NCBI GenBank assembly: GCA_024235395.1 | Contig: JACKMK010000003.1 | Coordinates: 930,001-994,000 of the forward strand | Length of the DNA: 64,000 nucleotides | Source: Chromatiaceae bacterium | GTDB lineage: Bacteria; Pseudomonadota; Gammaproteobacteria; Chromatiales; Chromatiaceae | Direction of reading: 5' to 3' | Position numbers and translations under genes: made by a program | Notes under the pieces: model-generated | Told to the model about the DNA's origin: nothing | Database searches by the model: none | What the model saw: only the letters and a program-made list of their open reading frames with translations | In this document: positions 10,301-18,855 of the stretch, piece by piece | Layout of the letters: every line of letters starts with the position of its first letter | Numbering within the stretch: the stretch's first letter is position 1

Positions 10301-10420
10301 GCGTGCCAACAGTTGAACGTGCGAGTTGTTCTCCGAGCGGAACTCCAGCGCATGCTCGTATTTCAAGGGTGCGGGCCGCGGATCTTGCGGATCAGGCGCC
10401 GGGTCGAGTTTTGTCTGCAT
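7304..10420 (-). CDS. Multidomain protein: SAM methyltransferase, coiled coil, two GT2 domains
   Basis: About 1038 residues from the ATG at 10420; an open extension further upstream is low-complexity and lies in the divergent promoter region, so I reject it. Residues ~20-245 form a class I methyltransferase with the SAM loop VLELGCATGYMSEHL. Residues ~265-400 are a Gln-rich coiled coil. After an NTRSWRLFR linker come two GT2 domains: the first begins ISVVMPVYEPRPEWL (about 500-740), the second LVSLIIPTRNGLRLL (about 760-1020), each with acidic motifs such as IADDASPS and LNNDIEV. Such fusions act in O-antigen synthesis, with the coiled coil acting as a spacer or ruler in the known chain-terminator WbdD. 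Whether it does so here is inference. Confidence 0.9.
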   Translation of the reverse strand: MQTKLDPAPDPQDPRPAPLKYEHALEFRSENNSHVQLLARVPTGAQVLELGCATGYMSEHLTQQKGCRVFGVDIEEAALRKAAAHCERTLCVDVESPDWQSGLGDARFDIILCADIIEHLKDPQTFLAGLRDRIKTGGSLLASVPNGAHAAIRLELLQGQLTYEDTGLLDRTHLHLYTHQSLMALLASSGYAVEALSYTFHDIPDEVLAEKIRQAGLEPTERALARLHAPEAIAYQFIVEARPRAADEPTAPFPELSDKPLRDSEEAYRKVHERLHETQQVAQHRQTLLENKERQVAHQQQQVEHLQRQLAHKDQQFSELTRRHTRQEQQLAYKEGRIGELTQRTRILEDRNASLHADKAKQQLTLQQLQGQLKRVRQQQTTLHQQHAALRQVLNTRSWRLFRTLTLPARGAVRLTPYLAHLVRNPSVAPQWMAKAVRLLRQGGIKGLRWHLAAASSGRAAPRTANYARWIEQIEAPREPDAASVKTFVESLAQAPLISVVMPVYEPRPEWLRAAIDSVLAQRYPHWELCIADDASPSPEIRTLLDDYRHRDPRIKVILRDKNGHIAAATNSALTLAEGDWVGFMDHDDLLTENALYHVAREIVGHPDARMLYSDEDKIDDRGTRSAHYFKPDFNPDLMLSHNLVCHFSVYRRDLLNHAGGIREGFEGAQDYDLALRCIAELHPDEIRHIPRILYHWRAVPGSTASGLEAKPYALDAAVRAVQDHLQAKGVQAEVKPSKRIEGMLRVRYPVPEPAPLVSLIIPTRNGLRLLRQCIDSVRAKTGYPNYEIIIVDNQSDEPATIEYLQQLQASGEARVVPYDKPFNYAALNNFAVAKAAGDYLCFLNNDIEVIEGDWLAEMVSHAARPEIGAVGARLLYPDGRLQHGGVLTGLGGVAGHAMKYLSGEAKGYNGRAVLVQNYSAVTAACMVMRREVFEQIGGFDAEHLGVAFNDVDLCLRIREQGYRNLWTPYAELYHHESATRGAENTAEKQARFGKEIAYMKSRWGAGLLRDPAYNPNLTLDREDFSLNWHELARGTQP

Positions 10421-10617
10421 GCACGATTTGGGTGGCCAGTGCCGCAGGGCGACACCGGTCCGACGGTTGGGCTCTATTATGCTAGTATACGGCAGCTGCC
10501 GAACCGACGTCTCCGTTGGAGTGCACCTAAGCTTTTTGATTCCCGACATGAGGGCACAACGCCCTTCCAAATTCGGGAGGGCGCTGGGCCTTGGCGAGCT
10601 GAAATCATCAATTAAAG

Positions 10618-11619
10618 ATGGCAAGTGACGACGAAAATTCGGGCTTTCTGGTGCTCCGGCCGTCGGCTGCGGGGCGTCACAAGACCGTGGTGGTGATGGG
10701 CGTCGCGCGCAGCGGCACATCGCTGGTGGCCGCAGTGTTGCACGAACTGGGTGTGTTTCTTGGCGATCAGGCGCCACCACCGGTCTACGAGGATTTGGTA
10801 CTCAGTACTGCTGTTGAGTCCGGTGATACCCGCGAGGTGCATAGGACCGTCGAACGATATGACCGCCGTCATGATATTTGGGGCTGGAAGCGCCCAGGGT
10901 CATTGCATCACATGGAAGGCATTCATGCGCATTTGCGCAATCCGCATTACGTCGTCGTTTTCCGCGACTTGTTTGCGATCGCCAACCGAAACCGATTGTC
11001 GGTTGGCGCCAACGTTCTCGATAACATGCAGCGCTCGATCGATGAGTATCGCATATTGCTGGACTTCATCGATGGACTGGATTGCCCGACGATGCTGGTT
11101 TCATACGATCACGCGCTGGGCGGTAAGGAAGTGTTTTTGGATCGCCTGATTGCGTTCGCCGGACTCCGGCCCGAGGCAGCAGCGCGTGCACGCGCACTCG
11201 AGATCGTATCCCCGTCGCCCGTTGCTTATTTGCGAGCGAGCCGCGCAGATCGGGTGATCGGCCACATTGATGTGGTTGCCGCCGATCAGGTGCTTGGCTG
11301 GGCGGCCCAGCGCTGTCAGACCAGCAAGGCGCAACCGCTGTGGGTGTCGCTTGCTGTCAACGGTCAGACAGTGGCGGAGGTGAGGGCTGACACGCTGCGA
11401 CCAGATCTCTTGAGCAGTGGGGTTCACTCCACGGGACAGGCCGGCTTCACGTTTAACCTCCCCCACGACAAACGCTTGCGAACGGGTGATGTGATCAGGG
11501 TCTACGCCGGGAAGTACGAAGAGGATCTTGAGGGGTCCCCGTGGCGATTTGGCCCATCGTCGCTGTTTGGCCGGCTTCGTGACTGGGTGTGGACCCACGT
11601 GAAGGTCAGCAATAGCTGA
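10618..11619 (+). CDS. Sulfotransferase-family protein with C-terminal beta-type domain
   Basis: A 333-residue protein. Near residues 24-36 is a P-loop-like 5'-phosphosulfate-binding motif, VVMGVARSGTSL, and near 120 a FRDLFAIANRNRLS segment in the place of the 3'-phosphate-binding motif, so PAPS-dependent sulfotransfer is likely. Residues ~220-315 form a second region (IDVVAADQVLGWA, then VSLAVNGQTVAEVRAD and FTFNLP) resembling beta-sandwich modules that are appended to glycan-modifying enzymes. It opens the lower-GC island and is divergent from the large glycosyltransferase gene. Its sulfotransferase part aligns with the N-terminal half of the protein at 12622-14049. No strong ribosome site precedes the ATG. 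The substrate is unknown. Confidence 0.82.
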   Translation: MASDDENSGFLVLRPSAAGRHKTVVVMGVARSGTSLVAAVLHELGVFLGDQAPPPVYEDLVLSTAVESGDTREVHRTVERYDRRHDIWGWKRPGSLHHMEGIHAHLRNPHYVVVFRDLFAIANRNRLSVGANVLDNMQRSIDEYRILLDFIDGLDCPTMLVSYDHALGGKEVFLDRLIAFAGLRPEAAARARALEIVSPSPVAYLRASRADRVIGHIDVVAADQVLGWAAQRCQTSKAQPLWVSLAVNGQTVAEVRADTLRPDLLSSGVHSTGQAGFTFNLPHDKRLRTGDVIRVYAGKYEEDLEGSPWRFGPSSLFGRLRDWVWTHVKVSNS

Positions 11620-12237
11620 GGTCGTGAGTTCTGATGACGCGGGACTTGTCTCGCGCGTCTGGTACCTTGAGACCGATGCCCCCCTCCCCCCAAGGGGCCG
11701 TTGCGCCCCATTCAGATTTTGAAAGGAATGCAAAAGCTGCCCAAGAGGCGCTTGAAGCGTATCGTGAACCCGAGGTGGCACGCGACTGAAGTGGGGGGTA
11801 AAGCGCAATCCGACTCTTTCGATCTGGAAAACTATCACGAGCCACCGGGGGGCTTTCTGCCTAAGCCGCAGCAAATCATGGACTCACACGGCTTTCACCC
11901 CTGTCGTGGAAAGGCTTTGTCAGAACGCGCTTGATTGCAACGCTGAGTGCAAGCGGTATGGCATAAATCTGATATGTTCAAGGTGTCGATGCGGCGGCAT
12001 CTTTACACGCCGGTCCTGCTTTTCGGGGTGGCTTCGGTTGCGGCGACTTATCACCAGGTTTTCGAGAGGGTGCCCCATCTCGCCAGAGGCAGTGGTGATG
12101 CCTTGTTCGCTGCGGCAAATTCGTCGCGGGCGTGCCGCAGTTGCGTGAAACTGCTGATTGCCGTTGCCACATCCAGTGACGGGAGCGGGCTGGCGAGCCC
12201 GTATCGCTGCTTGAGCAGCGCGCTAAACATAGATGAC
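11620..12237 (+). other. Degenerate intergenic region
   Basis: About 620 bp with no gene I trust. Short open frames here lack conserved motifs and ribosome sites. The stretch leads directly into a recognisable IS5-family transposase remnant at about 12238, so some of it may be older, unrecognisable insertion-sequence debris. Confidence 0.4.
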
Positions 12238-12450
12238 AGAGTGCGTCGTGGCATCGATCATAAGTATCGCGCGCGGCATCCGATGGGTGGCAAGCTTGTG
12301 CAGAAGGTCGGTCTGGCGCGAGCGCGAGTCACGGGGGTATCGATCCGCCTTGTGGCCCAAAGTCAGGGTCTCGGCTGGATGTGATGGCAATGTGAAAAAA
12401 TTACTGATCTATCCCCCGATGGGTTCTGGGGTATCGTCAGTGTCGAGAGG
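12238..12450 (+). pseudogene. Decayed 3' end of an IS5-family transposase
   Basis: Read in frame, this stretch gives VRRGIDHKYRARHPMGGK then VGLARARV. It matches, residue for residue in register, VRARIEHVFAAQQAMGGK and IGLARARL of the IS5-family fragment ending at 35248. The DNA after the stop is also alignable: the element's TTACTGAT...GTCAGTG non-coding tail recurs here with many substitutions. The catalytic Glu of the RARIEHVF motif is Asp here, and downstream residues no longer match. It is an old relic of the same or a related element. Confidence 0.7.
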
Positions 12451-12621
12451 GGATGTCTTCGCCTAACGGTTCGTGCGCGCGAGATGCACGTTTTCGTAGG
12501 GTCCCGTTGCAGGAATGGCTGCAACGTCTTGCCGTACTTGACACTCGATTGGTTGACGTGTGATTCATTCTGCGACTTACCCCAATTGTGTCTCAAAGAT
12601 AAGCAACGAGCGGAAACCGCC

Positions 12622-14049
12622 ATGCATCAAGAAATACTGCGCAAACTCGAAAACTCTGGGTTGTTGACAATCAACGACGCGCCAGCAGGTGACGATTTCA
12701 CCTTGGTCGTGGTCAGTCTGACCGAACCTGGTTCCCTTCTTGCACGCAACGCAGTACTGAACTTGGGGTTGCCACCTCTGCCTTCGGAAGTCGCACCACA
12801 CATCCAAGACAGGGAAGGCATAGAAGCCCTCCGGCAGGGCAGTTCGCCGGATGTGGGCGCGAATTCGTATAGGGGCGACGCAGGAAGATCGAAACACTAT
12901 TGGGTCTTTCCGTACAGTCCCGACCAGCTGGTGAGAATTCACGACCTGTTGGGCAAGCCGCGATATGTGATCTTGCTGTCGGACCTAGTTGCTACTACAA
13001 ATCAGGGTGCTGTCAGGTCAGGCTCCGTGTTGGAACAAATGCGAGATGGGCTGGCGGCCAACCAGGCAATTCTGAGATTCTTGGACGACTGCAAACCGAC
13101 TGCACTGCTTGCATCAACCGGAAAAGCCCGTCGAGAACCTGCTGCTTTTTCCGAAACACTCAAAACTTTCTGCAATCGGAAACCGGAACTTGATGTTAGC
13201 AATTCCTCAGCGGAAACCGCTACAGACGAATCCCGGGCTTGCTCCAGCTCTATCGATAATATTCCGGCAGCTGGCAATACGCCGAATCAGAGAAGCTTGG
13301 CGTCGCGTACCAAACATAAGCCGATGGTTTTTTTGCATATCCCAAAAACAGCGGGGACGTCTTTGCGCCAATTACTGCGACAGCAATTGCCGGGCAACGC
13401 GTTGGCAGTGCTCGATCCGCCGATATCAACCGAGCTGCGAGCTAAAACTATTCGTCTACTTCCGCATATGAGAGTACTCATTGGCCATCTTTATTTCGGT
13501 GTCGATGAGCATCTCGGATTTCACGGCGACTATGGAACCTTCCTTCGCGACCCTGTCGCCCGAGTTGTTTCTTTTTGGCGACATCAGCTGGCTCACGAGC
13601 ACAGCGAGTATCATAAGTTAGCTGCGCGCGGAATGACATTGCGCGAGTTTGTGGCGAGTGGCATCACTCACCAGACAGATAATTTCATGACTCGGATTTT
13701 GGTTGGTACGGCCGCGCCAGGCATGCTCGACGGAACCCTGAACAGAATAGACGACCAGAAATTTCTCGATATCGCACTTGAGAATGTAAATCGGCGCTTT
13801 CGATTCGTTGGGTTTGTTGAATACTTCGACGAATCGATACGGCGACTCGTTGATCTATTTGGTTGGCTTCCGCAGGTTCAGCCGCCAATAAAACTTAATG
13901 TGTCAGCCTCGACACCTCCAATCCTTGACGAAGCAACATTGAAAGTCATAAACGAGCACAATCGACTCGACTTGGCGCTGTATGACTGTCTGCTGCAGCA
14001 GTCTCCATGGGCGACACGGTCTGACGCTCCACCCCACCACGGACGGTAA
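12622..14049 (+). CDS. Double sulfotransferase-domain protein, first domain degenerate
   Basis: About 475 residues from the ATG at 12622; an ATG 46 codons upstream exists but adds Cys-rich, unconserved residues next to the IS remnant. The C-terminal domain (about 235-465) is a Sulfotransfer_2-like enzyme with the PAPS-binding HIPKTAGTSLRQLL and FLRDPVARVVSFWRH. The N-terminal domain (about 25-185) aligns along its length with the protein encoded just upstream at 10618-11619, but its P-loop reads SLTEPGSLL instead of GVARSGTSL and the RD of FRDL is SD, so it probably cannot bind PAPS. A Ser-rich linker joins the two. The product would be a cytoplasmic carbohydrate sulfotransferase with a possible pseudoenzyme module. 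Confidence 0.82.
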   Translation: MHQEILRKLENSGLLTINDAPAGDDFTLVVVSLTEPGSLLARNAVLNLGLPPLPSEVAPHIQDREGIEALRQGSSPDVGANSYRGDAGRSKHYWVFPYSPDQLVRIHDLLGKPRYVILLSDLVATTNQGAVRSGSVLEQMRDGLAANQAILRFLDDCKPTALLASTGKARREPAAFSETLKTFCNRKPELDVSNSSAETATDESRACSSSIDNIPAAGNTPNQRSLASRTKHKPMVFLHIPKTAGTSLRQLLRQQLPGNALAVLDPPISTELRAKTIRLLPHMRVLIGHLYFGVDEHLGFHGDYGTFLRDPVARVVSFWRHQLAHEHSEYHKLAARGMTLREFVASGITHQTDNFMTRILVGTAAPGMLDGTLNRIDDQKFLDIALENVNRRFRFVGFVEYFDESIRRLVDLFGWLPQVQPPIKLNVSASTPPILDEATLKVINEHNRLDLALYDCLLQQSPWATRSDAPPHHGR

Positions 14050-14222
14050 CGCAAAACTATCGGATTCCAAATATTCGATGCCCGGCGGTGCGCGTGCCAA
14101 CAGGACTGGCTATGTAGGAAACTCAAGAGTTGGAAGTGCGCTTACGTGCCGGGCCATGTTGAGCGTCTGCATTCATGCCACGTCTCATTTCCCATCGCTC
14201 TGTTCAGTGACAGGTCTTTCGC

Positions 14223-16019
14223 ATGAGAATCAACATTGACGCGATAGTGATCCACGCATTGGTGGGTTTGCTGTTAATTGGACTCACGTGGCTCGCGCAC
14301 GGTAATGCGTTGGATGGCTATTGGCGATTCGATGACGGGTGGATTCTCGATTTCGCCACCAGATTTACTCCCAGCGAGTACTTTTTTGATCCGATGATCA
14401 CGAGAGCTTTTTCTCCGAGCAACATTACGCCCTGGAACCCATTTGTTTTCGACCTAAATCTTTTTGCGTTTGGACTGGATGTAGAGAAATATTACATCCA
14501 ACACCTACTTGCGGTAACGTTAGCCGCGGCAACGATCTTTTTGTTGTTGAATTATTCGGTGACGATGGGGTATGCGCTCTTTGGGGCGGGCTTATTCATT
14601 GTGGGTGCGCCCGTATTTCATGTCTCTCAAGAACTCATGGTTGGTCACTATGTCTATGGTTTGATTTTCGCTAACTTGTCGGTTTATGCGTTTTTCCGCG
14701 CACGCAGCAACGTGAGGGGCTTTTGGCTGCCAACAAGCACATTGCTGTATGTGTTGGCAACGACTTGCAAGGAGGTGTTTGTTCCGCTGCCCCTGGTGCT
14801 GCTGTTCGTCTCCTTCGGTTCCTGGCGTTCAAGAGTCGTGGGCATAATGCCTTTTGCTGCGTGGGGCATCTTCTATATGGCATGGCGGTTCACGGTGCTG
14901 GGGACGGCAGTTGGAGGATACCGGCGGGGAGTTTTTGACTGGGCAGTTGCGGCCCGGCAGCTCCTGGAGATTCCTGGTTGGTTACTTGGCAATGATGTTG
15001 TCGGTTTAGCCGCTGCAGGTCTGCTTGCTGCTTTCTTTTTCGTCGCAATGCTGCGCAGGATCGTCGATTGGCGGTTATCCATTGTGGTGATCTTGGTTTT
15101 GGTAGTACCTTTACTTGCGCTTGTTGCGTATCCGGGGTTGAGAGGTCCAAACCGTTATCTCCTCCTGCCTTGGGCGGTAATCTGCGTGGCGGCTGCTTAC
15201 ATGTTGGGCGCTGGGGGTCGCGGATTCGTCGTGCTTAGAGTGGTCCTCGGATCTGTTTTGTTTTGGGTGGTGTTGGGACATGGTCTAGACGAATCGGCAG
15301 CTCGCACACCAGACCTCGCAAGGTTTGACGCCATATATAAAGAAGCAATTGAAGCCGCACCCGACACGTTGATGGTTGTTCGGGGTGGTACGCCGCGATA
15401 CTGGGACGTAGTACTCAATGGGGCGCGTCGTGCTCATGCGGTACTGGATAATGTTCCGTTCAAGCGAGTTAGCATACTTACTGACCCCAAGCAGCTAGAC
15501 AAGGTTGATTTCCATGCTCGTCGCGTACGTGAATACTCAAAATCCTGCGATTGTTTCGTTGGTGTTGCGCCGCCGGGCGAAGCGCTCGCAGGGCAGGCTG
15601 AACCACTAAGGTCTTTCGAACATCTCCCCTTCGGGCCTCCGTATCCGGCATTGTTCGACCGAATGGGCGGTGCTGTTGAGACGACAAGGGTAAGCGGTAC
15701 GAGTGTTTCCGTAACCGGGTGGGTCGATTTGCTAGATGCCGATCCTGATCAGGTCATAATATTGTTGTCACCTGGTTTGTTGGTCAGCCAAAAATTGAAT
15801 ACCCAAGTGCGAGCGGATTTGGCCGAGCGACTGGGCAACGATGAAAAGAGGTTTGTTGGTTTTCGACTCGACTTGGACTACTCCGACAATCGCGAGGCGA
15901 TCAGTGCTTCGAAAACGTTGTGTGTATTGAGTCTTTCCTCCTATACAGGGATGCAGGTTCTAGATGGACCTGTTGGTGGTCGTTGTGACGCGCTGCTCAA
16001 CAAGGAGGGAACCCGGTAG
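14223..16019 (+). CDS. GT-C-like polytopic membrane protein, GtrC-type position
   Basis: A 598-residue protein with about ten hydrophobic helices in residues 1-360 and a soluble C-terminal domain of ~240 residues. The first periplasmic loop has WRFDDGWILDF, an acidic motif where GT-C enzymes place catalytic Asp residues. It is followed after 12 bp by gtrA and then a gtrB-like gene. In serotype-converting gtr cassettes, the third gene encodes the polytopic transferase that moves glucose from the lipid carrier to the O-antigen in the periplasm. I infer that role here from topology and neighbours; the sequence itself is not a named family I recognise. Confidence 0.78.
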   Translation: MRINIDAIVIHALVGLLLIGLTWLAHGNALDGYWRFDDGWILDFATRFTPSEYFFDPMITRAFSPSNITPWNPFVFDLNLFAFGLDVEKYYIQHLLAVTLAAATIFLLLNYSVTMGYALFGAGLFIVGAPVFHVSQELMVGHYVYGLIFANLSVYAFFRARSNVRGFWLPTSTLLYVLATTCKEVFVPLPLVLLFVSFGSWRSRVVGIMPFAAWGIFYMAWRFTVLGTAVGGYRRGVFDWAVAARQLLEIPGWLLGNDVVGLAAAGLLAAFFFVAMLRRIVDWRLSIVVILVLVVPLLALVAYPGLRGPNRYLLLPWAVICVAAAYMLGAGGRGFVVLRVVLGSVLFWVVLGHGLDESAARTPDLARFDAIYKEAIEAAPDTLMVVRGGTPRYWDVVLNGARRAHAVLDNVPFKRVSILTDPKQLDKVDFHARRVREYSKSCDCFVGVAPPGEALAGQAEPLRSFEHLPFGPPYPALFDRMGGAVETTRVSGTSVSVTGWVDLLDADPDQVIILLSPGLLVSQKLNTQVRADLAERLGNDEKRFVGFRLDLDYSDNREAISASKTLCVLSLSSYTGMQVLDGPVGGRCDALLNKEGTR

Positions 16020-16031
16020 TGGTCGGAGGCG

Positions 16032-16445
16032 ATGGGTGTGAAATCGCTATACGGAGAACGTCTGCGTCAATACGTCGGACAGGGTTCTCGTTATCTGTTG
16101 GTCGGTGGAGCGGCGTGGCTAGTGGATATATCGATATTCTCCATTTTGTATCCAAGTCTTGGTGTTCCTCTAGCCCAGGTGGTTTCAAGAACGATTGGCG
16201 CCGTGATTACATTCTTCGGCCACAAGGATTATGTGTTCTTAGATCGGCGCTATCATGGCTCCGTATTAAGAAGGCAGGTGCTGTCGTACGCCATGCTCTG
16301 GCTGCTATCATTTATATTAAGTCTGTTGGGAATTCTCTGGTTGGCCTGGTTTGTCAACGTCAACGAGGTCGTCGCTAAGGTCGGCGTGGAAACTATCATC
16401 GTAGTAGTCAATTTTTTGATATCAAAGCGTATGATTTTTCGATAG
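16032..16445 (+). CDS. gtrA: GtrA-family flippase-like membrane protein
   Basis: A 137-residue protein with four predicted membrane helices. It shows the GtrA hallmarks RYLLVGGAAWLVDISIF at the start, GHKDYVF in the middle and NFLISKRMIFR at the end. GtrA proteins are thought to flip undecaprenyl-phosphate-glucose from the cytoplasmic to the periplasmic leaflet. A GGAGG ribosome site lies just before the ATG with short spacing. It is 8 bp before the gtrB-like gene, and all three genes appear cotranscribed. Confidence 0.92.
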   Translation: MGVKSLYGERLRQYVGQGSRYLLVGGAAWLVDISIFSILYPSLGVPLAQVVSRTIGAVITFFGHKDYVFLDRRYHGSVLRRQVLSYAMLWLLSFILSLLGILWLAWFVNVNEVVAKVGVETIIVVVNFLISKRMIFR

Positions 16446-16453
16446 GGACTGTA

Positions 16454-17401
16454 ATGCGGGACTCGTTGATTTTATCTGTCGTCATTCCTGTCTTTAATGA
16501 AAGGTGTAACCTCCGTGAGGTCCTGGATCGACTGCACGCTGTAGCTAAGGGGATCAGCTGTGAATTGGAGGTGGTTTTCGTTGACGACGGCTCGACTGAT
16601 GGAAGCTGGGAAGAAATCTGTGTGTTGCGCAACCTAGGCGGTGCTCATGGCAATCTAAAGGGGTTGCGCTTCAGTCGGAATTTCGGGAAAGAAGCCGCAA
16701 TTCTGGCGGGTTTGCAGATATCCCAAGGTGAAGCTGTGGTGGTCATGGATGCAGACTTGCAGCATCCCCCGGAATTGATTAGCGACATGGTTGCGATTTG
16801 GCGAGAAGGTTTTGTGGTCGATATTGTTGAGGCGGTGAAGATTCGGAGACAGAAAGAGGCGCTCTTTTTTAGGTGGGCCGCTTGGGTCTATTACGGGTTG
16901 TTTCGGTTTTTCTGCGGTATCGATATTCGCAATGCAACAGATTTCAAACTACTTGACAGAAGGGCTGTCGAGCAATATCTGCGTCTTCCCGAAGTTGGAA
17001 GGTTTTTTCGCGGTCTTACAATCTGGCTGGGTATGCACAGTGTGGCTTTGGAATTCGAGCCGCCTCCTAGAGCTCACGGCTCGAAGAGCTGGACGGTCGG
17101 TCGCTTGGTTGGACTGGCGCGTCGCTCAATAGTTAGCTTTTCGTCTATGCCACTACGGTTGGTAACCTGGTTTGGTGTTTTAGGGCTGATGTTCAGTATC
17201 GCGCTGACCCTGCAGACGCTCTGGCTCCATTGGCGCGGCCAATCTGAGGAGGGTTTCCCTACCGTCATAGTTCTTATCCTCGGAATGGGCAGTATGATCC
17301 TGCTGGGAATAGGGATCATTGGAGAATACGTTGCTGAGATTTACACCGAAGTCAAGCGCCGGCCCGCATATGTTGTCGCCGATCGACTACGAGATGAATA
17401 G
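16454..17401 (+). CDS. GtrB-like bactoprenol glycosyltransferase (GT2)
   Basis: A 315-residue enzyme with an N-terminal GT-A domain (LSVVIPVFNERCNL, VFVDDGSTDGSWE, VVVMDADLQHPPEL) and two C-terminal membrane helices at about residues 230-255 and 265-290, then GEYVAEIYTEVKRRP. This is the GtrB/DPM1 arrangement: transfer of a hexose from a nucleotide sugar to undecaprenyl phosphate on the cytoplasmic face. The ending is characteristic of the group. Glucose is the usual sugar; here it is assumed, not shown. Confidence 0.9.
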   Translation: MRDSLILSVVIPVFNERCNLREVLDRLHAVAKGISCELEVVFVDDGSTDGSWEEICVLRNLGGAHGNLKGLRFSRNFGKEAAILAGLQISQGEAVVVMDADLQHPPELISDMVAIWREGFVVDIVEAVKIRRQKEALFFRWAAWVYYGLFRFFCGIDIRNATDFKLLDRRAVEQYLRLPEVGRFFRGLTIWLGMHSVALEFEPPPRAHGSKSWTVGRLVGLARRSIVSFSSMPLRLVTWFGVLGLMFSIALTLQTLWLHWRGQSEEGFPTVIVLILGMGSMILLGIGIIGEYVAEIYTEVKRRPAYVVADRLRDE

Positions 17402-17435
17402 CGCGCTCGTCTGAGACCCGTGCGGCGTCAGCCAT

Positions 17436-18395
17436 TTGCGCTTGGACAAGTGCGAGGTCTTGTACGACAATTCCGGCGCCCTTCCGCGACGAGCCAGATG
17501 TCGTTGGCTATTACCGGTACTTGGGCGCATCACTCGCAGTCACGAACGGATTGTTTTTTTGCCTGATCTGCCAACTGCCTACCGCGTCCTTGTTTTGGGG
17601 CGCGCAAAGACCGGAACGACCGTCATCTCGAAGACGATTCAGCATTCGATCCCGCGCGCCCGTTATTTTCTCGAGCCAAAGCAGCTGTCTTTCTTTGAGA
17701 ACGCGGCTTGGGCCGAGGAGCAACAACGCGTTGTGGTTAAGCTGATCGTCGAGCACTGGAACGCTTTTCCCGAAGAGCGAGAATTGATCATTCAAAACGG
17801 GTGTGCGCTGAAGTTTTCACACAAGGTCGCAATTGTCAGGGACCCACGTGACGAGATCATAAGTCGACTCTATTATTACCTGCTGCCGTATGTCCGTCGT
17901 GCCGGTTACGACCGAAATCAGGTGGATGCGTGGTTGGCCGTTCTGCGGGAGAAGGAGTGTAATCCGTCGGCAATGCCGGTTATCGAAATGATCCGACGCC
18001 TGGCATCGATTACTGGTGAGCCTGTTTCATCTGTCCCAGCGGAAATCGGCCGAATTGGCGAGTATTTTCAATTGCTTGAGCGTTGGCGGCATTTGGTGCA
18101 CGTGGTCCGGTACGAGGATTTCATGTCGGGGCATTCTTCGGCTCTTGAGGCCTATCTCGGATTTGCGTTATCGCAAGATCGTTCGGTTGAGGGGTTTGAA
18201 TGGACGCGGCGTAGCATGACAGTAGACAATTGGAAGCAAATGTTTACCGCGGAAGACGTCGAGTTTTACCGCAATGCTTTGGCCGAGTCGATGGGGCGCT
18301 GTGGCTACACCGACTGGAAGCTGGAAACGCCCCCGAAACTGGATGCATCCACCGGATCGGATTACGTGGAGGCTTTGATCGCAAGCGAGATCTGA
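17436..18395 (+). CDS. Sulfotransferase-like P-loop protein
   Basis: About 319 residues from a TTG at 17436; there is no earlier ATG, and the conserved part begins ~50 residues in, so the start is uncertain. YRVLVLGRAKTGTTVISKTI (residues ~50-68) is the 5'-phosphosulfate loop and VAIVRDPRDEIISRLYYYL the 3'-phosphate site, both well kept. The rest has the helical content of bacterial sulfotransferases and no membrane segment. It follows the gtr-like cassette after 34 bp. A role in sulfating the surface glycan is inference; the acceptor is unknown. Confidence 0.82.
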   Translation: MRLDKCEVLYDNSGALPRRARCRWLLPVLGRITRSHERIVFLPDLPTAYRVLVLGRAKTGTTVISKTIQHSIPRARYFLEPKQLSFFENAAWAEEQQRVVVKLIVEHWNAFPEERELIIQNGCALKFSHKVAIVRDPRDEIISRLYYYLLPYVRRAGYDRNQVDAWLAVLREKECNPSAMPVIEMIRRLASITGEPVSSVPAEIGRIGEYFQLLERWRHLVHVVRYEDFMSGHSSALEAYLGFALSQDRSVEGFEWTRRSMTVDNWKQMFTAEDVEFYRNALAESMGRCGYTDWKLETPPKLDASTGSDYVEALIASEI

Positions 18396-18855
18396 ACATC
18401 CTCGACCCTGGCGGTAGGATTCCTCTTGTTTCGGCTAAAGGAAGGGCTGTCTTTGTCGATATGTCTGTGTCAGATGCAAACGCACGCTGGCGGACGGTGT
18501 TGTTTTCTGGCGGCACGCCTCGCGGACTATTTGTCGGTGGGTAAGTGGGGGGTGAGTCAGGACTTCAGTTCCGAAAATTTTGTCGTATCGGCGGTTTTTG
18601 GGATCTACCGGAAGATTCATTCGAGCCTCAGATTAGGCTCGAAAGCCACAGGCTGAAATATGTTGCATTCCCGCAACAGCGCAGTGCCCTCGGGCGATTT
18701 TGCGCAAATTTGGCGTCATTGAATATTTTCCACGTGACGATTGCTGGGATTCTGCTACAATGACGCACAAGTGCAAATGTTGGGACGGAATTTCTCGTTG
18801 ATGGAGAGGGATTTGTCCAGTTCGAGCGGCCAAATGGCGCCTTGCGGAGGGCGGT
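18396..18855 (+). other. Intergenic region with one hairpin
   Basis: About 460 bp with no supported gene. It contains one perfect inverted repeat (18620-18643), described separately. The AT-rich stretch around 18705-18770 may hold the promoter of the lipoprotein gene that follows, but I cannot define -35/-10 boxes with confidence. Confidence 0.4.
18620..18643 (+). terminator. Hairpin after the sulfotransferase gene, weak terminator candidate
   Basis: TTCGAGCCT and AGGCTCGAA form a perfect 9-bp stem with a 6-base loop. There is no T-tract after it, so it may be a processing or Rho-related structure rather than an intrinsic terminator. Confidence 0.4.

Noticed and set aside
10421..10780. N-terminal extension of the methyltransferase-glycosyltransferase
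   Set aside because: Composition is Pro/Arg-rich and unlike the enzyme; it would cross the divergent gene start at 10618.
12484..12621. Upstream ATG extension of the double sulfotransferase
   Set aside because: The 46 extra residues are Cys-rich and unlike the neighbour paralogue, whose alignment begins after the ATG at 12622; DNA there contains a GTTGCAG/CTGCAAC hairpin near an IS relic.
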